Source of the DNA: Phallusia mammillata
Lineage: Eukaryota; Chordata; Ascidiacea; Phlebobranchia; Ascidiidae
Length of the DNA: 64,000 nucleotides
Assembly (NCBI GenBank): GCA_003260075.1
Contig: QLIY01000083.1
Location: 62,001 to 126,000, forward strand
Reading direction: 5' to 3'
The translations under genes were made by a program, and so were the position numbers. Position 1 is the stretch's first letter; each line of letters begins with the position of its first letter. Under the pieces are notes generated by a model, which was not told the origin of the DNA, did no database searches, and saw only the letters and a list, made by a program, of their open reading frames with translations. Shown piece by piece: positions 37,701 through 50,200 of the stretch.

Positions 37701-40700
37701 NNNNNNNNNNNNNNNNNNNNNNNNNNNNNNNNNNNNNNNNNNNNNNNNNNNNNNNNNNNNNNNNNNNNNNNNNNNNNNNNNNNNNNNNNNNNNNNNNNNN
37801 NNNNNNNNNNNNNNNNNNNNNNNNNNNNNNNNNNNNNNNNNNNNNNNNNNNNNNNNNNNNNNNNNNNNNNNNNNNNNNNNNNNNNNNNNNNNNNNNNNNN
37901 NNNNNNNNNNNTGTTATGTATACCTTTGTAGCAAACGACTTTTTTATATAGTGTCTAATATAACAGTTAAGGCTTTCTAGGAAAATTTATGTTTAAATAC
38001 TGAACTTGAACGACAATATCAAGGTCAAAGCAAGAGATTAAATTGAAAGTATTTTTCCCGTTCTTTTTTCACCTTTTTTTGTAATTATATGACAATAATG
38101 ATGCAAAAAGAATATGGACAAATACTTTTAAAGTTAAGTTAATGCTTTTATCTACAAAATCTAAAAATAACCGCAACATAGGTTTACTATAAATCCGCAT
38201 AAACGCGCGTGTGGGGACCCATTCGTTTTTGCTTGCAAAAACAATCATACATATAGATAAATTGTGTATAGTGTAGTAAGTTGGTAAATGTCGTATAAAA
38301 TATATAAAATGGAAGTATATCAGAAAGCCACTTTTCTAGTTGATTGGTGTGTTGGTGACTAAGAAAAAAATAGGGTTAAGCCACATTTTTGACAATTTTT
38401 AATGATGGTTTGACCCAAACAGCCAATGCAGTTTAATTGGGTAAATAAATTAACAGCTGCAAGTGCACAACTATAAGCAAATCATTATCAACCAGCAGTG
38501 TACAAATCCATTAGCAGCATATATGTGTCCTGTAATCCTTATTGCATTTTTATTGCATTCTCCGTAAGTTAAGCTACTAGTGATGCATTATGAAAGTTAG
38601 GCATGGATATTTTAATGCAATTAATTGACTTTCATTACTATTAGGTCTAATTTGTTTTAGTGCACAATTGTTGCATTGTGTGGAAAAGGCAATAACCTGT
38701 TTAACTTTCTCTGTAGCTAAAGGAGCTTGCCGAGAAGCAGGACTCACTGTTGAACGACATAACTGAGTATGCAACTCGCAACAAGGAGCAAGCATACCAG
38801 CGAGTGCTCAGCGTTCATATGGAGCGACAGAGAAGGTTTGAAGAGGAAAAAACTGCTGGCCTCAGGTACAAATGTGTAACTGCATTTGCTGTTTAAACTG
38901 TGTGTAGTATATTGTAAATCACAAGTCACTAGAGACTCAGTACAACATATGGAGACAACAGTCACGTATAATAACAGACTGAAAACTTTGAAGTCGTCCA
39001 CCGTTTTTTTTATGTTTAGATATATATATTTTACTAAAGTTTTCTTAAAAATTAGTAAGCAAGTTAAACTGTAAAGTATAAACAAAAAGTAGTTTTTTTA
39101 CAACTTTTGTTTGTACTTTCAGTTTAACTTGCATACTATTTTGTAGCGCTGTTTGTTTTTAGATACTGATGATGCCTATTACTTTGGTGAAACATATATT
39201 ATATCTAAACATAAAAAAATTGGTGAACGACTTCAGACTTTTTAAAGTTTTCTGTCTGCGTATGCTGGTGCATTAATTCCTTTACTTTAATTGAAAAAAT
39301 GGCCATAGTAGCCTGCAATAAAAACATCATACTATCATGCATTGGATCTGTTTTGTAATGACTCCAATCATCTCATGTCATGAATTTTGAAAGGCCTGAC
39401 TTGGGTCACGTCACTTCCAACAAAACAATCACTGTTTGTATAAGACTAGCGTCACTAAAAAATATGTGTTCGCACATAACATGGTTTGACAAACAAATGA
39501 ATTTCAATGCTTCCATTTGCCCAAAATCATGTTTCTGCAACTAATATTGGGAAAAGCAACTAATACTGGCAACTAGGGATGCGCCGAGCCGAGCCAGAAC
39601 CCGAGTACTCGGTACCGAGCATCGCTGTTTTTGATGCTCGGTGCTCGGCCGAGCAGTTGCACAAACTGACCCGAGCGTTAAATTTGCATATTCATGCCCT
39701 GCTAACATATGTAACTAGTGTTCTAAAGTGTGTCTATGAACAAAAATGAATGATTTTTCAAATGCACTAGATGGTGGAAAAACGCATACTTTATGGGCAT
39801 GTACAGCTGAATAAAACACCGCCGGTGACGTAAGAGCCCATGTAGAGCTAAAACGTAGAACGGGGATTTTTTGTGATGTCATAATGCACCGAGTGTGCTC
39901 GGCCGAGCACCGAGCATTAAAGTGAGATGCTCGGTGCTCGACCAAACAGAACATTTGTAGTTTTGGCACATCCCTACTGGCAACCAAACTCTAAAGTTTG
40001 CAACCAACTCAAACGCTAGTTGGTAATGACTCTAGCATCTGTGAGAACCACAGCAATGTCAGATTTTGCATCAATAATAAAATTAATATTGTAGCCCAGT
40101 CATAAACATAACTATTGCCCATCAATAATTGCCAGGTACATGGACATGACCAACTCGGAAATTCAAACGTTGCCTCTGGCCATGCAAGCTGTAAGCCAAA
40201 ACAACAGCAACAACAAGAAAGCTGACAAGGAAGGCTCAGCAAATGAGGATGATGCCTTCACACGGGATGTAGATGACAGCCCGCTTAACTCTCCTGAATT
40301 TCTGCCTGCAAACAGCGTGTCATACCATCAGGTAGGGTAAACGACAACATGTGCAATGTTCATGTATTGGGTAAAGGTTCATCCTTTTCGTATGCTGCTT
40401 GTGCCTGGTTATCTTTGCTCTTAAGTTGACCTTTCGCTACAAAACCTGCTGAATTATTATAATATTGTACTGGAAGATTTTTTTTCTACACAAGCTTATA
40501 ATGTGCAATTAAGACCCAATTCAAAAGTCTGTAATATTGCATATTTCTATAAAATGACTTGCATTAAAACAGTAACAATATGACCTTAAGGCCTGTGTTT
40601 CAATGGGGTTAGTTGACTACACCAACATAAGGTACAAAGCCAGCCAGTAAAAAATGTTTATTAATGATGTAGATTCAAAAGAATCAAATTGCTAGTCTCT

Positions 40701-41211
40701 TTCTTGGACCTACATAGTGTATGTTACACTTTTCCAGGTGTCACCTGTAATGTTCAGTAGCAGTGAAATGGAGAAACGAGCAGCACTCGCTCTTCATGAG
40801 GCTTCCCACAGTGCAACTGCAACAGCTAAAGAGACAGGATTACCTGAAACTTTAACAGACCCAGAGGCAACAGACGACTTAATAGTCAAATCCCAAAGTC
40901 CAACAGAACCTGACCTACCAACCTCACCAGTTACTGAAACTAAAAGCGAAGATCAAAATTCTGAAGGCAAGGAGACAGGTGATGCTAAAACCATAGAAAC
41001 AGCATCAGAACCGCCTCAGAAGGAAGACCTTGATGTCTCAGAGTCTGTTGGCGGTAAGACGACAGACCAACCTACAGAAAACAGCGTTGTTATAGCAACC
41101 GATGCAACTCTGATTTCAGCTCCTCGAGAAGATTACAGTGACTGTGACACTTCTACTGAAGACAAAGGAGTGACAATTTCACATTTCGATTTAAGTTTGT
41201 TTCCTCACTGA
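31740..41211 (+). CDS. PPP1R37: Protein phosphatase 1 regulatory subunit 37 (leucine-rich repeat protein)
   Basis: Fourteen exons join in phase to give 734 residues: 31740-31860, 31922-32083, 32322-32419, 32833-32878, 33641-33741, 34190-34309, 34531-34681, 34753-34898, 35381-35512, 35862-36003, 36467-36633, 38717-38865, 40136-40331 and 40738-41211 (stop TGA). PPP1R37 binds PP1 catalytic subunit and inhibits it. The docking motif is visible as RRVSFPDDDKIISGYGEP (RVSF) near residue 75. The repeats follow, with ALFDMIEYYESA, GTRGWQAAAHMMRK, LRELFLADNRL, LQTLVLWNNQLSH, LSTLNLGQN and IIRLDLRNNNIRVGGLMALS, each an L-x-x-L-x-L-x-x-N unit. A charged helical segment (KELAEKQDSLLNDITEYATR) and an acidic, Ser/Thr/Pro-rich disordered tail end the protein. 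Several introns carry transposons, and intron 11 contains the 463-N gap. Exon 11 can also read through its donor to a stop at 36735. Confidence 0.95.
32565..32777. mobile_element. hAT-type non-autonomous element in PPP1R37 intron 3
   Basis: Ends are CAGTAGTTCTCAAACT and AGTTTGAGAACCACTG. Flanks are ACATTATG and ACATAATG, an 8-bp target duplication with one difference. Repeated GCGTCGC motifs occur inside. No coding capacity. Confidence 0.88.
34979..35116. repeat. 63-bp direct duplicate around a 12-G run
   Basis: The segment 34979-35041 recurs as 35054-35116 with one substitution, separated by G 35042-35053, in PPP1R37 intron 8. Confidence 0.85.
36048..36386. mobile_element. hAT-type MITE, CAGTGGTGGGATTCA family, with a nested insertion
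   Basis: The left end is CAGTGGTGGGATTCA and the right end is GAATTCCACCACTG. Flanks 36040-36047 and 36387-36394 are both GGTGTAAT, an exact 8-bp target duplication. Compared with the copy at 51851, positions 36138-36297 are an insertion flanked by ATTACTGGTT on both sides. It lies in PPP1R37 intron 10. Confidence 0.9.
36138..36297. mobile_element. Nested insert with hammerhead-like hairpin and inverted repeats
   Basis: The insert starts with ten G, then AGTCTATAGAGCTC (36148-36161), whose exact inverse complement is at 36243-36256. Between them CTGATGA (36183-36189) and GAAACGTC (36211-36218) flank a decayed stem, followed by AATAAA. The flanking ATTACTGGTT (36128-36137 and 36288-36297) looks like a 10-bp target duplication. 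The 3' part (GGCAGCAACAGCTTATTT) is shared with the copy near 62550. A Penelope-like or retrozyme-type element is possible. Confidence 0.55.
36634..37270. other. PPP1R37 intron 11, 5' part, with possible alternative terminal exon
   Basis: The frame of exon 11 continues across the donor GTATGT for 33 codons to TAA at 36733-36735, and ATTAAA lies at 36822-36827. Retention with early polyadenylation would give a product of about 495 residues ending after the repeats. The rest of this stretch holds nothing recognisable. Confidence 0.3.
37271..38222. mobile_element. TIR element with ends ATGGGTCCCC, interrupted by the N gap
   Basis: The left end ATGGGTCCCC (37271-37280) and right end GGGGACCCAT (38213-38222) are exact inverse complements. 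A 5' subterminal hairpin GTCCCCTTC-CCT-GAAGGGGAC lies at 37275-37295. The interior is mostly the 463-N gap, so coding content is unknown. I cannot name the superfamily and do not see a clear target duplication. Confidence 0.55.
37449..37911. other. Assembly gap (463 N)
   Basis: Undetermined bases within PPP1R37 intron 11. Its flanks belong to the ATGGGTCCCC element, so a repeat probably caused the gap. One further N is at 5701. Confidence 0.99.
38975..39258. mobile_element. Fold-back element in PPP1R37 intron 12
   Basis: The left arm begins CAGACTGAAAACTTTGAAGTC at about 38975 and runs through ATGTTTAGATATATA. The right arm, ending GTTTTCTGTCTG at 39258, is its inverse complement with small indels. 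The spacer holds AAGCAAGTTAAACT and its inverse AGTTTAACTTGC, and a hammerhead-like CTGATGA (39166-39172) with GAAAC (39189-39193). Confidence 0.65.
39574..39976. mobile_element. hAT-type non-autonomous element in PPP1R37 intron 12
   Basis: Ends are TAGGGATGCGCCGA and TTGGCACATCCCTA. Flanks 39566-39573 and 39977-39984 are both CTGGCAAC, an exact 8-bp target duplication. The interior has internal palindromes built on GCTCGGTGCTCGG and CCGAGCACCGAGC. No coding capacity. Confidence 0.9.
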
Positions 41212-44200
41212 AATATGAGGTTCCTTATGTCTTCATTTTCTTCTCTTTCATAATAGAGTGTGTGTGTGTATTGGATGGGTAAATTTAGCTTTCTAGGCAT
41301 GCTTTGTAGTTTTAGACAATCGCTTTCTGTAGTTGAATGGCAAAACACAAGAACTGCCAGTTTATTGAATATTGTTTAAACAGACGATTTCAGTTTCTTA
41401 CTAAATATTTCCTTGTTTGAAATGTGAAACTATGGTGCTATCATAATACATTCCTTGGTTTCCAGCAAACACAACCATCTGTGCAACATTCCTATTTAGT
41501 GTCTGCCAAATAATGTCCCTAGGATACAACTCATGGCATTCAAGCCTACATCTGCATTAAAACCATACACTGCTTCTTTTGGTTCAAAACACGTGTTTTT
41601 TGGTAAATCATAACAGTTAAACTTTTATTTCTTTTTGATATCGTTTTGTTGGGTTAGTTAGCCGACACTTGAAAAGTTGTTAGGAGTTACATTTGCATTG
41701 GTGCCTTATATTGGGTAAACAAAGAAGTTTGTTCTGATGTGGGTAACCTAATTCTGTGATTCATTTGATTATAATTTGTTTAATTAACTTAAAATTGTAC
41801 TGAAAATTTGTACAGTTTTATACATACTGCTACATAGACACACAAAAAGTGGTAAAAGTCATTTTATTGTGGTCAATGAAAATTCTGAACCTTTTAGGAC
41901 ACTAACAAAAATAGCGAACTGACATGTCATTTTTCAAATAAATATTCCATTACAACTGTTTAACAATCCTCTTTGATGGAACTTACCATGTAAACAACCT
42001 GTTTGTTGTGGTTACGGTGCTTTTGGGATTGGGGTTAAAGTTTTTCCTCAAAATTCTTCCTACATGTGCATTCTTTTGATGTGTTTTTCTTTGGGAGACA
42101 TATGGTTTTCTGTATTTACAGTTAAACAGACATTTTTTTTTCATTTACTAACCTGCGTCATTACTGAGTATTTTTCTGCATTGTGTACTGCAACAAACCT
42201 TGCTATGTGTGCAAGAGACCCTTCTAACTTTTTTCTTCTCTTCCACTTTGTGCAACTGTACATACCCTTTACATTGTGGTGCAATCTGTGGTTTTGCAGT
42301 ACAATCGACAATAAATTGTTTACTTTTGGTTTACCTGCTCTTGTGAAAGTTCAAAATAGATAGTAACAAAGCGAAATATATGTGTATATCTTTGAAACTA
42401 AAGGATGGTGTATATCTTTAAAACTTAAAGGATGAACGACAAATGTTTTTTTTCTGAACTTACATCAATTGCTATGTCTTTATTCACCAAGCAACGAACT
42501 GGGTGATTCCAGCTTTAAGTTTAAATTACGAGTATAGATGTAATAAAGCAACTTTTTCCCTTGCTCTTCCTGGATTTATGTAAGAGTCTGCAGTAATCGC
42601 TGGTCTGCACTAATGCCACAGGGCTGATCCTGCAATGCACACTATGGGTTGCTCAAAGGGGCCTTTCAGCACATTGGGCAGATGCAGCTATACCCAACTT
42701 CGGATTTGGGATTTTACCTAGTTCCAAATCTGTAAACAAAGGAGCGTTTTCCTTTTGGAGGGCAGTAGCACTTTATTACAGAATAAACGTGGCAAGACTC
42801 TACACGTGGAGCTAAATGTCAAGTCATGTGTAAAAAGCGCGGGAAACAGACTTATTTTCTCGTGTGAGCTACTTTATGTGATGTCGGTTGGCTACAACTT
42901 TAACGGACAAAGCCATAACTTGAAAATAAAAAATCTAAGTTGTTCAATTTTAGTTGGTCATTTTTTTCGCGACAGTTAGGTGCCATAACAAGTTGGATTG
43001 GGTTGTTTCAGTTGGCTACAACGACATTGCGAAAAACGGCACAAAAATAAACAAAATTGCAAACAGCATCAAATGATTGAGGAATGAAAAACGCTACAAT
43101 GTGGTGAAGTAGCCAAAAACCCTTTAGGTTTTTTTTTAACTAACAATGATGCCTATTGTCCATCACGTATTTTTGTCAAAAACGTGCCTTGTCGAAAATT
43201 TAACGGAGCTGTTAAAAGCAACTGTAATTAGGCAAGTGGAATGCACATTCTGTGGGGGGGGGGGCAATGATGCCTATTGTCCATCACGTATTTTTGTCAA
43301 AAACGTGCCTTGGCGAAAATTTAACAGAGCTGTTAAAAGCAACTGTAATTAGGCAAGTGGAATGCACATTCTGTGCTTGCGCAATTGTAAAAGCATGTCA
43401 TTAAAGCTTGTTTGCAACGGCCAAGCCTTCAAACAGTTGGACTAAACGCAATGCACATTTTCACTGTTTGAATAGAACAAACAAAAACTGCGATAAAGAA
43501 CTAACATTAAACCTCTGAATTGAACTTTTATACAGACGGTGGCGCACGCAACATGGAAAAGAGTTACGACGAAAAAATGTATGTACCAAATCGAAAAATA
43601 TAGGTAAAACATCAGCAAATAGCGCTATTGAAAAGCTGCTGCATGTCACAACTAAAGAATAAGCTAAGTTATAAGACTGTCAAAAATCAAACATTCCGTA
43701 CTGTGCTTTCGCCAAAACTTGACATGGATTTAAAAGATAATGCTTGTATAAAAGCTAAAAAGAAATATGGTCGTTGGACCATCAGTCGTTTTCTGACAAA
43801 CAGCCCAGTGCTGGGAAATGGATTTACAGCGGTTAATTACAAAAAAATTAACACTTGCTGCGGTCACAACGCGCTAAAAACAGCTGGCAGTGAAAGATAT
43901 AGAAAAGCAGTAAAAACAGTAAGTGCTTTGGGGATGGGGATTTTGATGAAAAAGAAAAGAAAATTTGGAAGCACCTTAGAAATCATTCTTACCGTCAAAT
44001 AACCGCGAAACAAAATTAACTTGCATAAAGTGAGTCGAAAACAGTAGTACGAAACAAAATGCGCTATACTTGTTCTTTGGATAAATTTTCTTCGCTATTG
44101 CTCAATCACTAAAAAAACGCTCATGGCATGCTTTCAAGGCTGTTCGGTCCATGTAACCCATGTAGCAACTCGTTTGAAAGCCAATGGCTCAAAACCAGCG

Positions 44201-44257
44201 CAAAGCATAAAAGGGGTTTACCCTTTGCTGTCCATTCACAAAAATCCTTTCATTGCT
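41212..44257. other. Intergenic region between convergent PPP1R37 and semaphorin genes
   Basis: The two genes converge here, so both 3' UTRs fall in this span. AATAAA occurs at 41937-41942, 42310 and 42542. An open frame of 124 codons on + (43628-44002) shows no recognised domain. The span also holds the duplication at 43144-43374. Confidence 0.4.
43144..43374. repeat. 110-bp direct duplicate around an 11-G run
   Basis: The segment 43144-43253 (from CAATGATGCCTATTGTCCAT to GCACATTCTGTG) recurs as 43265-43374 with two differences, separated by G 43254-43264. Confidence 0.85.
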
Positions 44258-47200
44258 TTACGAGAACTCCCTGGGAGCATCGGGAACGCTGATGGCTTTC
44301 TGCGGCCTTTTGACGTTTTCTGTACGCTGATTGTTGTTTACGAGTCGTCCACTCTCTGGACCGGACGCATGCCTCGCTCTCTGCATGCCGTTGATATTGT
44401 TCGGTGGCTGACTGCCAAAACTCGTGGGAGGGTGAGGTTTGACTGGGGATGATGGCGTTATCTATGCATAAAGCGGTACGTTACATATTGAGTTGTTTTG
44501 ATAGCGCATTTTTTCGCAGACTGTTTTTTTGTGCTTATTTTGTTTACCAAGCCAAAATACAGCTGGACTAATGCAATGCAGAGCAAACAAAAACAGCGAC
44601 AAATACTTACATTGAACCTCTTAATTGACCTTTTGTGCAAACGGTGTCGCACATAACATAAAAAGGGGCTCGAGTATAATGAATTCCTTTTTACAAGAAG
44701 TCTCATTTAAAGTATCACGAAAATTCATTATTGTTTAATTGAAGAAACCAAACTTACTTGTTTATTTGAGTTTCCACTTATATGTCGAGCTGGGGGGGGG
44801 GGAGTCTCATTTAAAGTATCACGAAAATTCATTATTGTTTAATTGAAACCAAACTTACTTGTTTATTTGAGTTTCCACTTATATGTCGAGCTCTCTCCTG
44901 CTGATTTGGATAAACCGGTTCGCGGTCATCAGCTCCTATAGGCGACGTGGGGTTAGACTTGCTGGGGCTGTGCCCATCCGGAGTCCCGGCCCCTACTGAC
45001 CCCGACAAGCGCTGCTGACCCTCGAGACTGCGCTGGGTCGGAAGACGCTTATTTTTTTGCGCCGACGGAAAAGTCGTATTGCCCTTGTTGATGTACGAGG
45101 GGCTGTAAGGGGGTTCCCCAAACGATGGTGGGGTTTCGTGTTGTGGAGTCCCGGGGTTCGACCTGGGTATGTTCAGCCTCAAGTTAAGACGGTTCGGGGT
45201 CATCAAATCCATAGGGGGACGAGAGAAGGCCGAATACCCATTGTTACCCATAGGGATTTCCCCGCGAGGACCCTGGCCACCGGCAGATATTTGAGGCGGG
45301 ATGTTCAACTTTAGTTTTTCCCTCATGTTGTTTTGAGGACCCGGGGGGCGCGTGGGCGCTTCATTCACGGGTCCCATAAGCGCTTCTTGCTCATCTACTA
45401 CCGCTAGGTAACCCCTCTGTTGGGGCATTTGTACGTGAGTTGGAATTGATCCAGCGGCTGATTCACTCACGTTGCGCTTTCGCTGAGGCTGGAAGTTTTT
45501 CTGTTGCGGAGCTGTGGAAAGAGACCTTTTGTTTAAGGTTTCATTTCGTACAAAGACGAACTTTTGAAAGTAAAAAGATTTCAATCTATATTTAACTAAA
45601 ATTGTGAAGCGTGTTGTGAAAACATGTTTCTTGTCAAGTGTAAATAACAATCTACATGCTTACCCATTGACGGTTCGTCGTTAAACACCTCCGTCGGCAT
45701 CAGCTGATAATTTTGACCACCTTTCAGCAACTGACGCCTATCCAGACTGTGCGTCATGCGTTTATCGTATCTTCCACTCGCTTGTGGTACAGACGGCGCC
45801 GCTTGGGTCCAAGTGGGCACGACGCCGTGCGGTTGTGGGCCTTGCGGGCTCATAACCACCATCGGATGAGTATATACCGACTGTTGATTGGTGGTGCGAA
45901 CTTGCTGTAGCGAATGTTGACGTCCTATACTGCGCATGTTAGGCCTATTGTGGCCCATTGTAGTGGCCCTTGTGTTGTCCATGCTGTAGGTTCTGTTGAA
46001 AGCTTTCTGGCCCTGAAACGACATCGCACGGACCGGCGGGACGCGTTGCTGGTGACCGTTAGGTGGGAGCATTTGGTCACCATCTGTAGGTGTGGAGGAC
46101 TGCAGGTCATCACCATCATGTCCCCTTGTCGTAAAGACTAAGCCCATGTCGTCGATGCTCCGTTTCTGTAAAACGTTTTGTAATGTTGTGTTTTTGTTGT
46201 TTTTAATTATTTCCAGGTAATGATTAGTGCAGTGGTTCCCAACCAGGGGGAATTTTGTAATTTGTAAGCGGGAATTTGTGTCACGATATTAATCTTTTAC
46301 TGGTTGTCTGTGCTATTTGTTATTGTTGCATTTTCCATATGTGAGCTGAGAAAAAAAATGTTCTAAATTTATGGGGGGAAATTAGATTTGAATATCGACT
46401 AAAAGGGTGCACAGGACAAAAGGGGGGGGGGTTAATGTAAAAAAACAAGTTATTTCCATTTTAAAGTTTTTCGTTTGAACCAAACCCCTTAGTTCACTTG
46501 TCATTAATCGAGTTAAAATATTGCTTTCCCAAGAACAGTCAATATGTCACAAAAAGTCAGATATGTAGTTAATTGTGTATGTACCGATGGACTTAATTGC
46601 ATGTCATCAGCATGTTCTGGTGCTGAACTCGTAGAAGGATGAGAGTTTCTCATTTTCCTTTTCCCGCCGCTGCTGCTTGTTGTGGACAAATGCTGAAAAC
46701 AAAATTTTCTGTTATGCACAGGGTGCAGGTCCGAATGTTCAGTTTTACATAATTTGATCATTCACTCTTCCTCGAACACTGGTACCATAAATAAACGCAG
46801 TCATACGGCTGATAAATTTACATGATAACGTCTGTGGTGTAGTATCACACGCTTATGTTGCCTTTATTTTTAGCGCCTTTGATATATAAATACAATATAT
46901 CTTTGTTTACCACTGACGATGCCTTAAGTACTGGTCCAAACGGCTGATAAAACAAAGTTGCCTTTATCTACAGCCAGTGTCTGTAGCCAGTGACAAGTTA
47001 TGTTTGTCGTCAGAAGAGTCAAGGCCTCATTTTCTCACTCACATTAGCTTGAAAAATTTGGTTTGTCTACATTTTTAGGTTACAAAATATACTTACATGT
47101 TTTGACATCCCGTCTCTTCCGTTGGGGCTTTCGGGGCTCGGGGGGGGGGTCTTTATCTACAGCCAGTGTCGGTAGCCAATGACAAGCTATGTTTTTCTCA

Positions 47201-50200
47201 TGTCACATTAGCTTGAAAACTTGGGTTTGTCAACATTATTAGGTGCCAAAAAATCCTTACATGTTTTGACATCCCGTCTCTTCCGTTGGGGCTTTCGGGG
47301 CTCAGAAGTGGTTCTCCGTTTGTTGCGAAGACAGCGTCCTCCTCGCTTCTGTTTCCCATACTCGACTCGGTCAGGTTGCGTTTTCTTCTGCTCTCGTCGT
47401 GAACCGAATTACGATTTCCAATTTGCCTTTCAAAACAGAACAAAAAGCGTTAATTTTAAAATGTATAATCAAGTGAAATTTGATGTTGCTTCCTAAAATT
47501 TGAAAAATCACTTTATGTTGGATCTATTTGAATAAGGATAGATGATGCTATTTAGGCAAAGTGTGTATTCTTCTAACATAGAACTGACTGGACTTGTTTA
47601 AAGGTTTCACTGTCCATTGGTTTTATTATTTTCGAATTAATAAAGGCAAAAAGTCATGATTATTTCAAGGCCTGCTCTTGATGGTTTTTAATCCATTACC
47701 ACAACTATTTTTAACCACTTTTGCGTTGTTACGTACCTGTTATTCGAGTTGCTACTGGAGCTTGCATTTCGGCCTTTTCGTGATTGGTTGGAATCTCTCC
47801 TACTGTCACGTGACTGGTTCTTTTTGGCTGAACCCTGTTGATAAAGTCAAAATTGCTGGCAATGAGACAAAATTTACAACGAAATAGTAGTTTCAACCAT
47901 GCCAATACAGAAATCACCCTGTAATCAGCAATTTTTGAAACCGGGGGGGGGGTGTAATGAGACCAAATTTACAACGAAATAGTAGTTTTAACCATGCCAA
48001 TACAGAAATCACCCTGTAATCAGCAATTTTTGAAACCTTTAATCATAAAATTGCTGAAGTTTTTTTCTGTTTGTTTCCAGAATATTTAGAAACTTAAAAA
48101 ATCCAATCCTTACATTTTGCAGTTTTCCCTTTTTCACTTCTTTCGCCTTTTTCACCTTCGGGGGGGGGGTGAATACTTAGAAACTTTAAAAATCCTAATT
48201 CTCACATTTTGCAGTTTTCCCTTTTTCACTTCTTTCGCCTTTTTCACCTTCTTCTCTTTCGGCGGGTATTTCCCGGATTTCTCTCTCTTGCAACGAAGGG
48301 CGATGAGAAACAAAGCGAAGAGAATCACTGCTAGAAGAAACCCGACAGCCAATCCAATGCCACCGGGAAGGGGGGGGGGGCATTGTTCTCTGTTACGTAA
48401 GTAGGTTCCGGTTTTGACACAAGAGTCTCGTTCTTTACAACCGTATTATTTGTTTCCTCTGCAGGCACTTCGGGTGCAACACCTGCTAAAAGTGCACGCT
48501 TCAGGTAATAAAGGTTCAGCGCAGAGTTTGGTAAAACAGGGTGAAACGTACGTGGCTGACCGACGACCGGTTGAATGCAGATCCCTGGGTTATCTACGGG
48601 GTCAGGAGTCCTTCCTGCGTTGGCAGTGGTGAGAGATACGCATTGACCATCACGCCAAACACAGTGCGGATCACCAGCATCGAGGCAAGTCCTGAAACAA
48701 AGTATGAACACGATTTGTAGGCTCTGTACATGATTATCTATATTTATCAAGTGTACGTTTTTGAATAGTTTAATTACACTTTCCTTCTCCAAAAAGAAAT
48801 AAACGCAGCGTTACACAAAAACATGTAAAAAAGCTAAACTGAATAATAATTTGTACAAAACCACTCGTAGTTTATTGGTGTGTAGTAAGTTACTTAAGAT
48901 ACGTTAGTTATTTATGTTTATCTTGAATACTTATTTGAGCAATTTGAAACGACACGTTTTTTGACCAAAAAGGAATAAGTCAGCGTAACAAGGCTTAAAA
49001 GGCGAAACGAAAGCATAAATTGCACAAAAACCTTTGTTGGTGTACATCACTAAACAACTGCCTACAAATACAATGTGACAGCGTCATTAAGTCAGCGGTA
49101 CAGTTAAGATATCTTGTGTCTGAGTATGGGTCCATTCCACTGTGTCTGTTCTAGCGGTTCACTTACTTGCGACAAGTGGTTGTTAATGGACAGAACGGAG
49201 CGAACACGATGCAGCTTTTGAACTGAACAAAGACCTTGCCGCTATCCTTGTCTACTTGTAGTTTTTGAACGGATCTAAAAGAACAAAATGTTTGAAACAG
49301 AAATATCAAACGTCGGCAATAAAAGATTATTAGCCACAGCAGCGGTTTTCAAACTAGGTCCGCGGTATCTTAGGGTCCAATAAAGCAATGTACGTGGGGG
49401 GGGGGGGGGTCAGGGGTCCTTCCAGCGTTGGCTGTGGTGAGAGATACGCATTGCCCATCACGCCAAACACAGTGCGGATCACCAGCATCGAGGCAAGTCC
49501 TGTAACAATGAATGAACAAGGTTTGTAAGCTCTATAGCGGCGACAAATCGTTCCACTACAGCCAAAAGTTACAAAGCATAACTTTACATGGTTATCTATA
49601 TTTATGATGTTAACGTTTTTAATTACACTGCTCTTCGCCAAAAAGAAAGAAATGCAGCGTTATACAAAAACGGGTAAAAAGGTAAACCAAAGCACAAATT
49701 GTACAAAACAACGGATAAGTTTTATTGGTGTACGACTTCAGTTATTCATTTTTATCATGAATACGTATTTGAGCAATTGAAATTACACGTTTTTTGACCA
49801 AAAAGGAATAAGCCAGCGTAAGGCAATAGCTTAAAAGGCAAAAGAATAAATTGTACAAAAATCTTTGTTGGTGTAAATCAATAAATAACTGCCTACAAAT
49901 ACAATGTGACAGCGTCATTAAGTCATCGGTACAGTTAAGATGTCTTGTGTCTGAGTATAGGTTCATTCCACTGCGTCTGTTCTAGCGGTTCACTTACTTG
50001 CGACACGTGGTTGTTAATGGACAGAACGGAGCGAACACGATGCAGCTTTTAAACTGAACAAAGACCTTGCCGCTATGCTTGTCTACTTGTAGTTTTTGAA
50101 CGGATCTAAAAGAACAAAATGTTTTAAACAGAAATATAAAACGTCGGCAATAAAAGATTATTAGCCACAGCAGCGGTTCTCAAACTAGGTCCGCGGTATC

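Noticed and set aside
37425-37980. Two open frames of 168 and 179 codons
   Set aside because: They are almost entirely undetermined bases in the N gap.
43628-44002. 124-codon + strand frame between convergent genes
   Set aside because: No domain or motif recognised; it overlaps the probable 3' UTR of the semaphorin.
44123-44452. 109-codon + strand frame
   Set aside because: The opposite strand encodes the last semaphorin tail exon in the correct phase, so this is a shadow.
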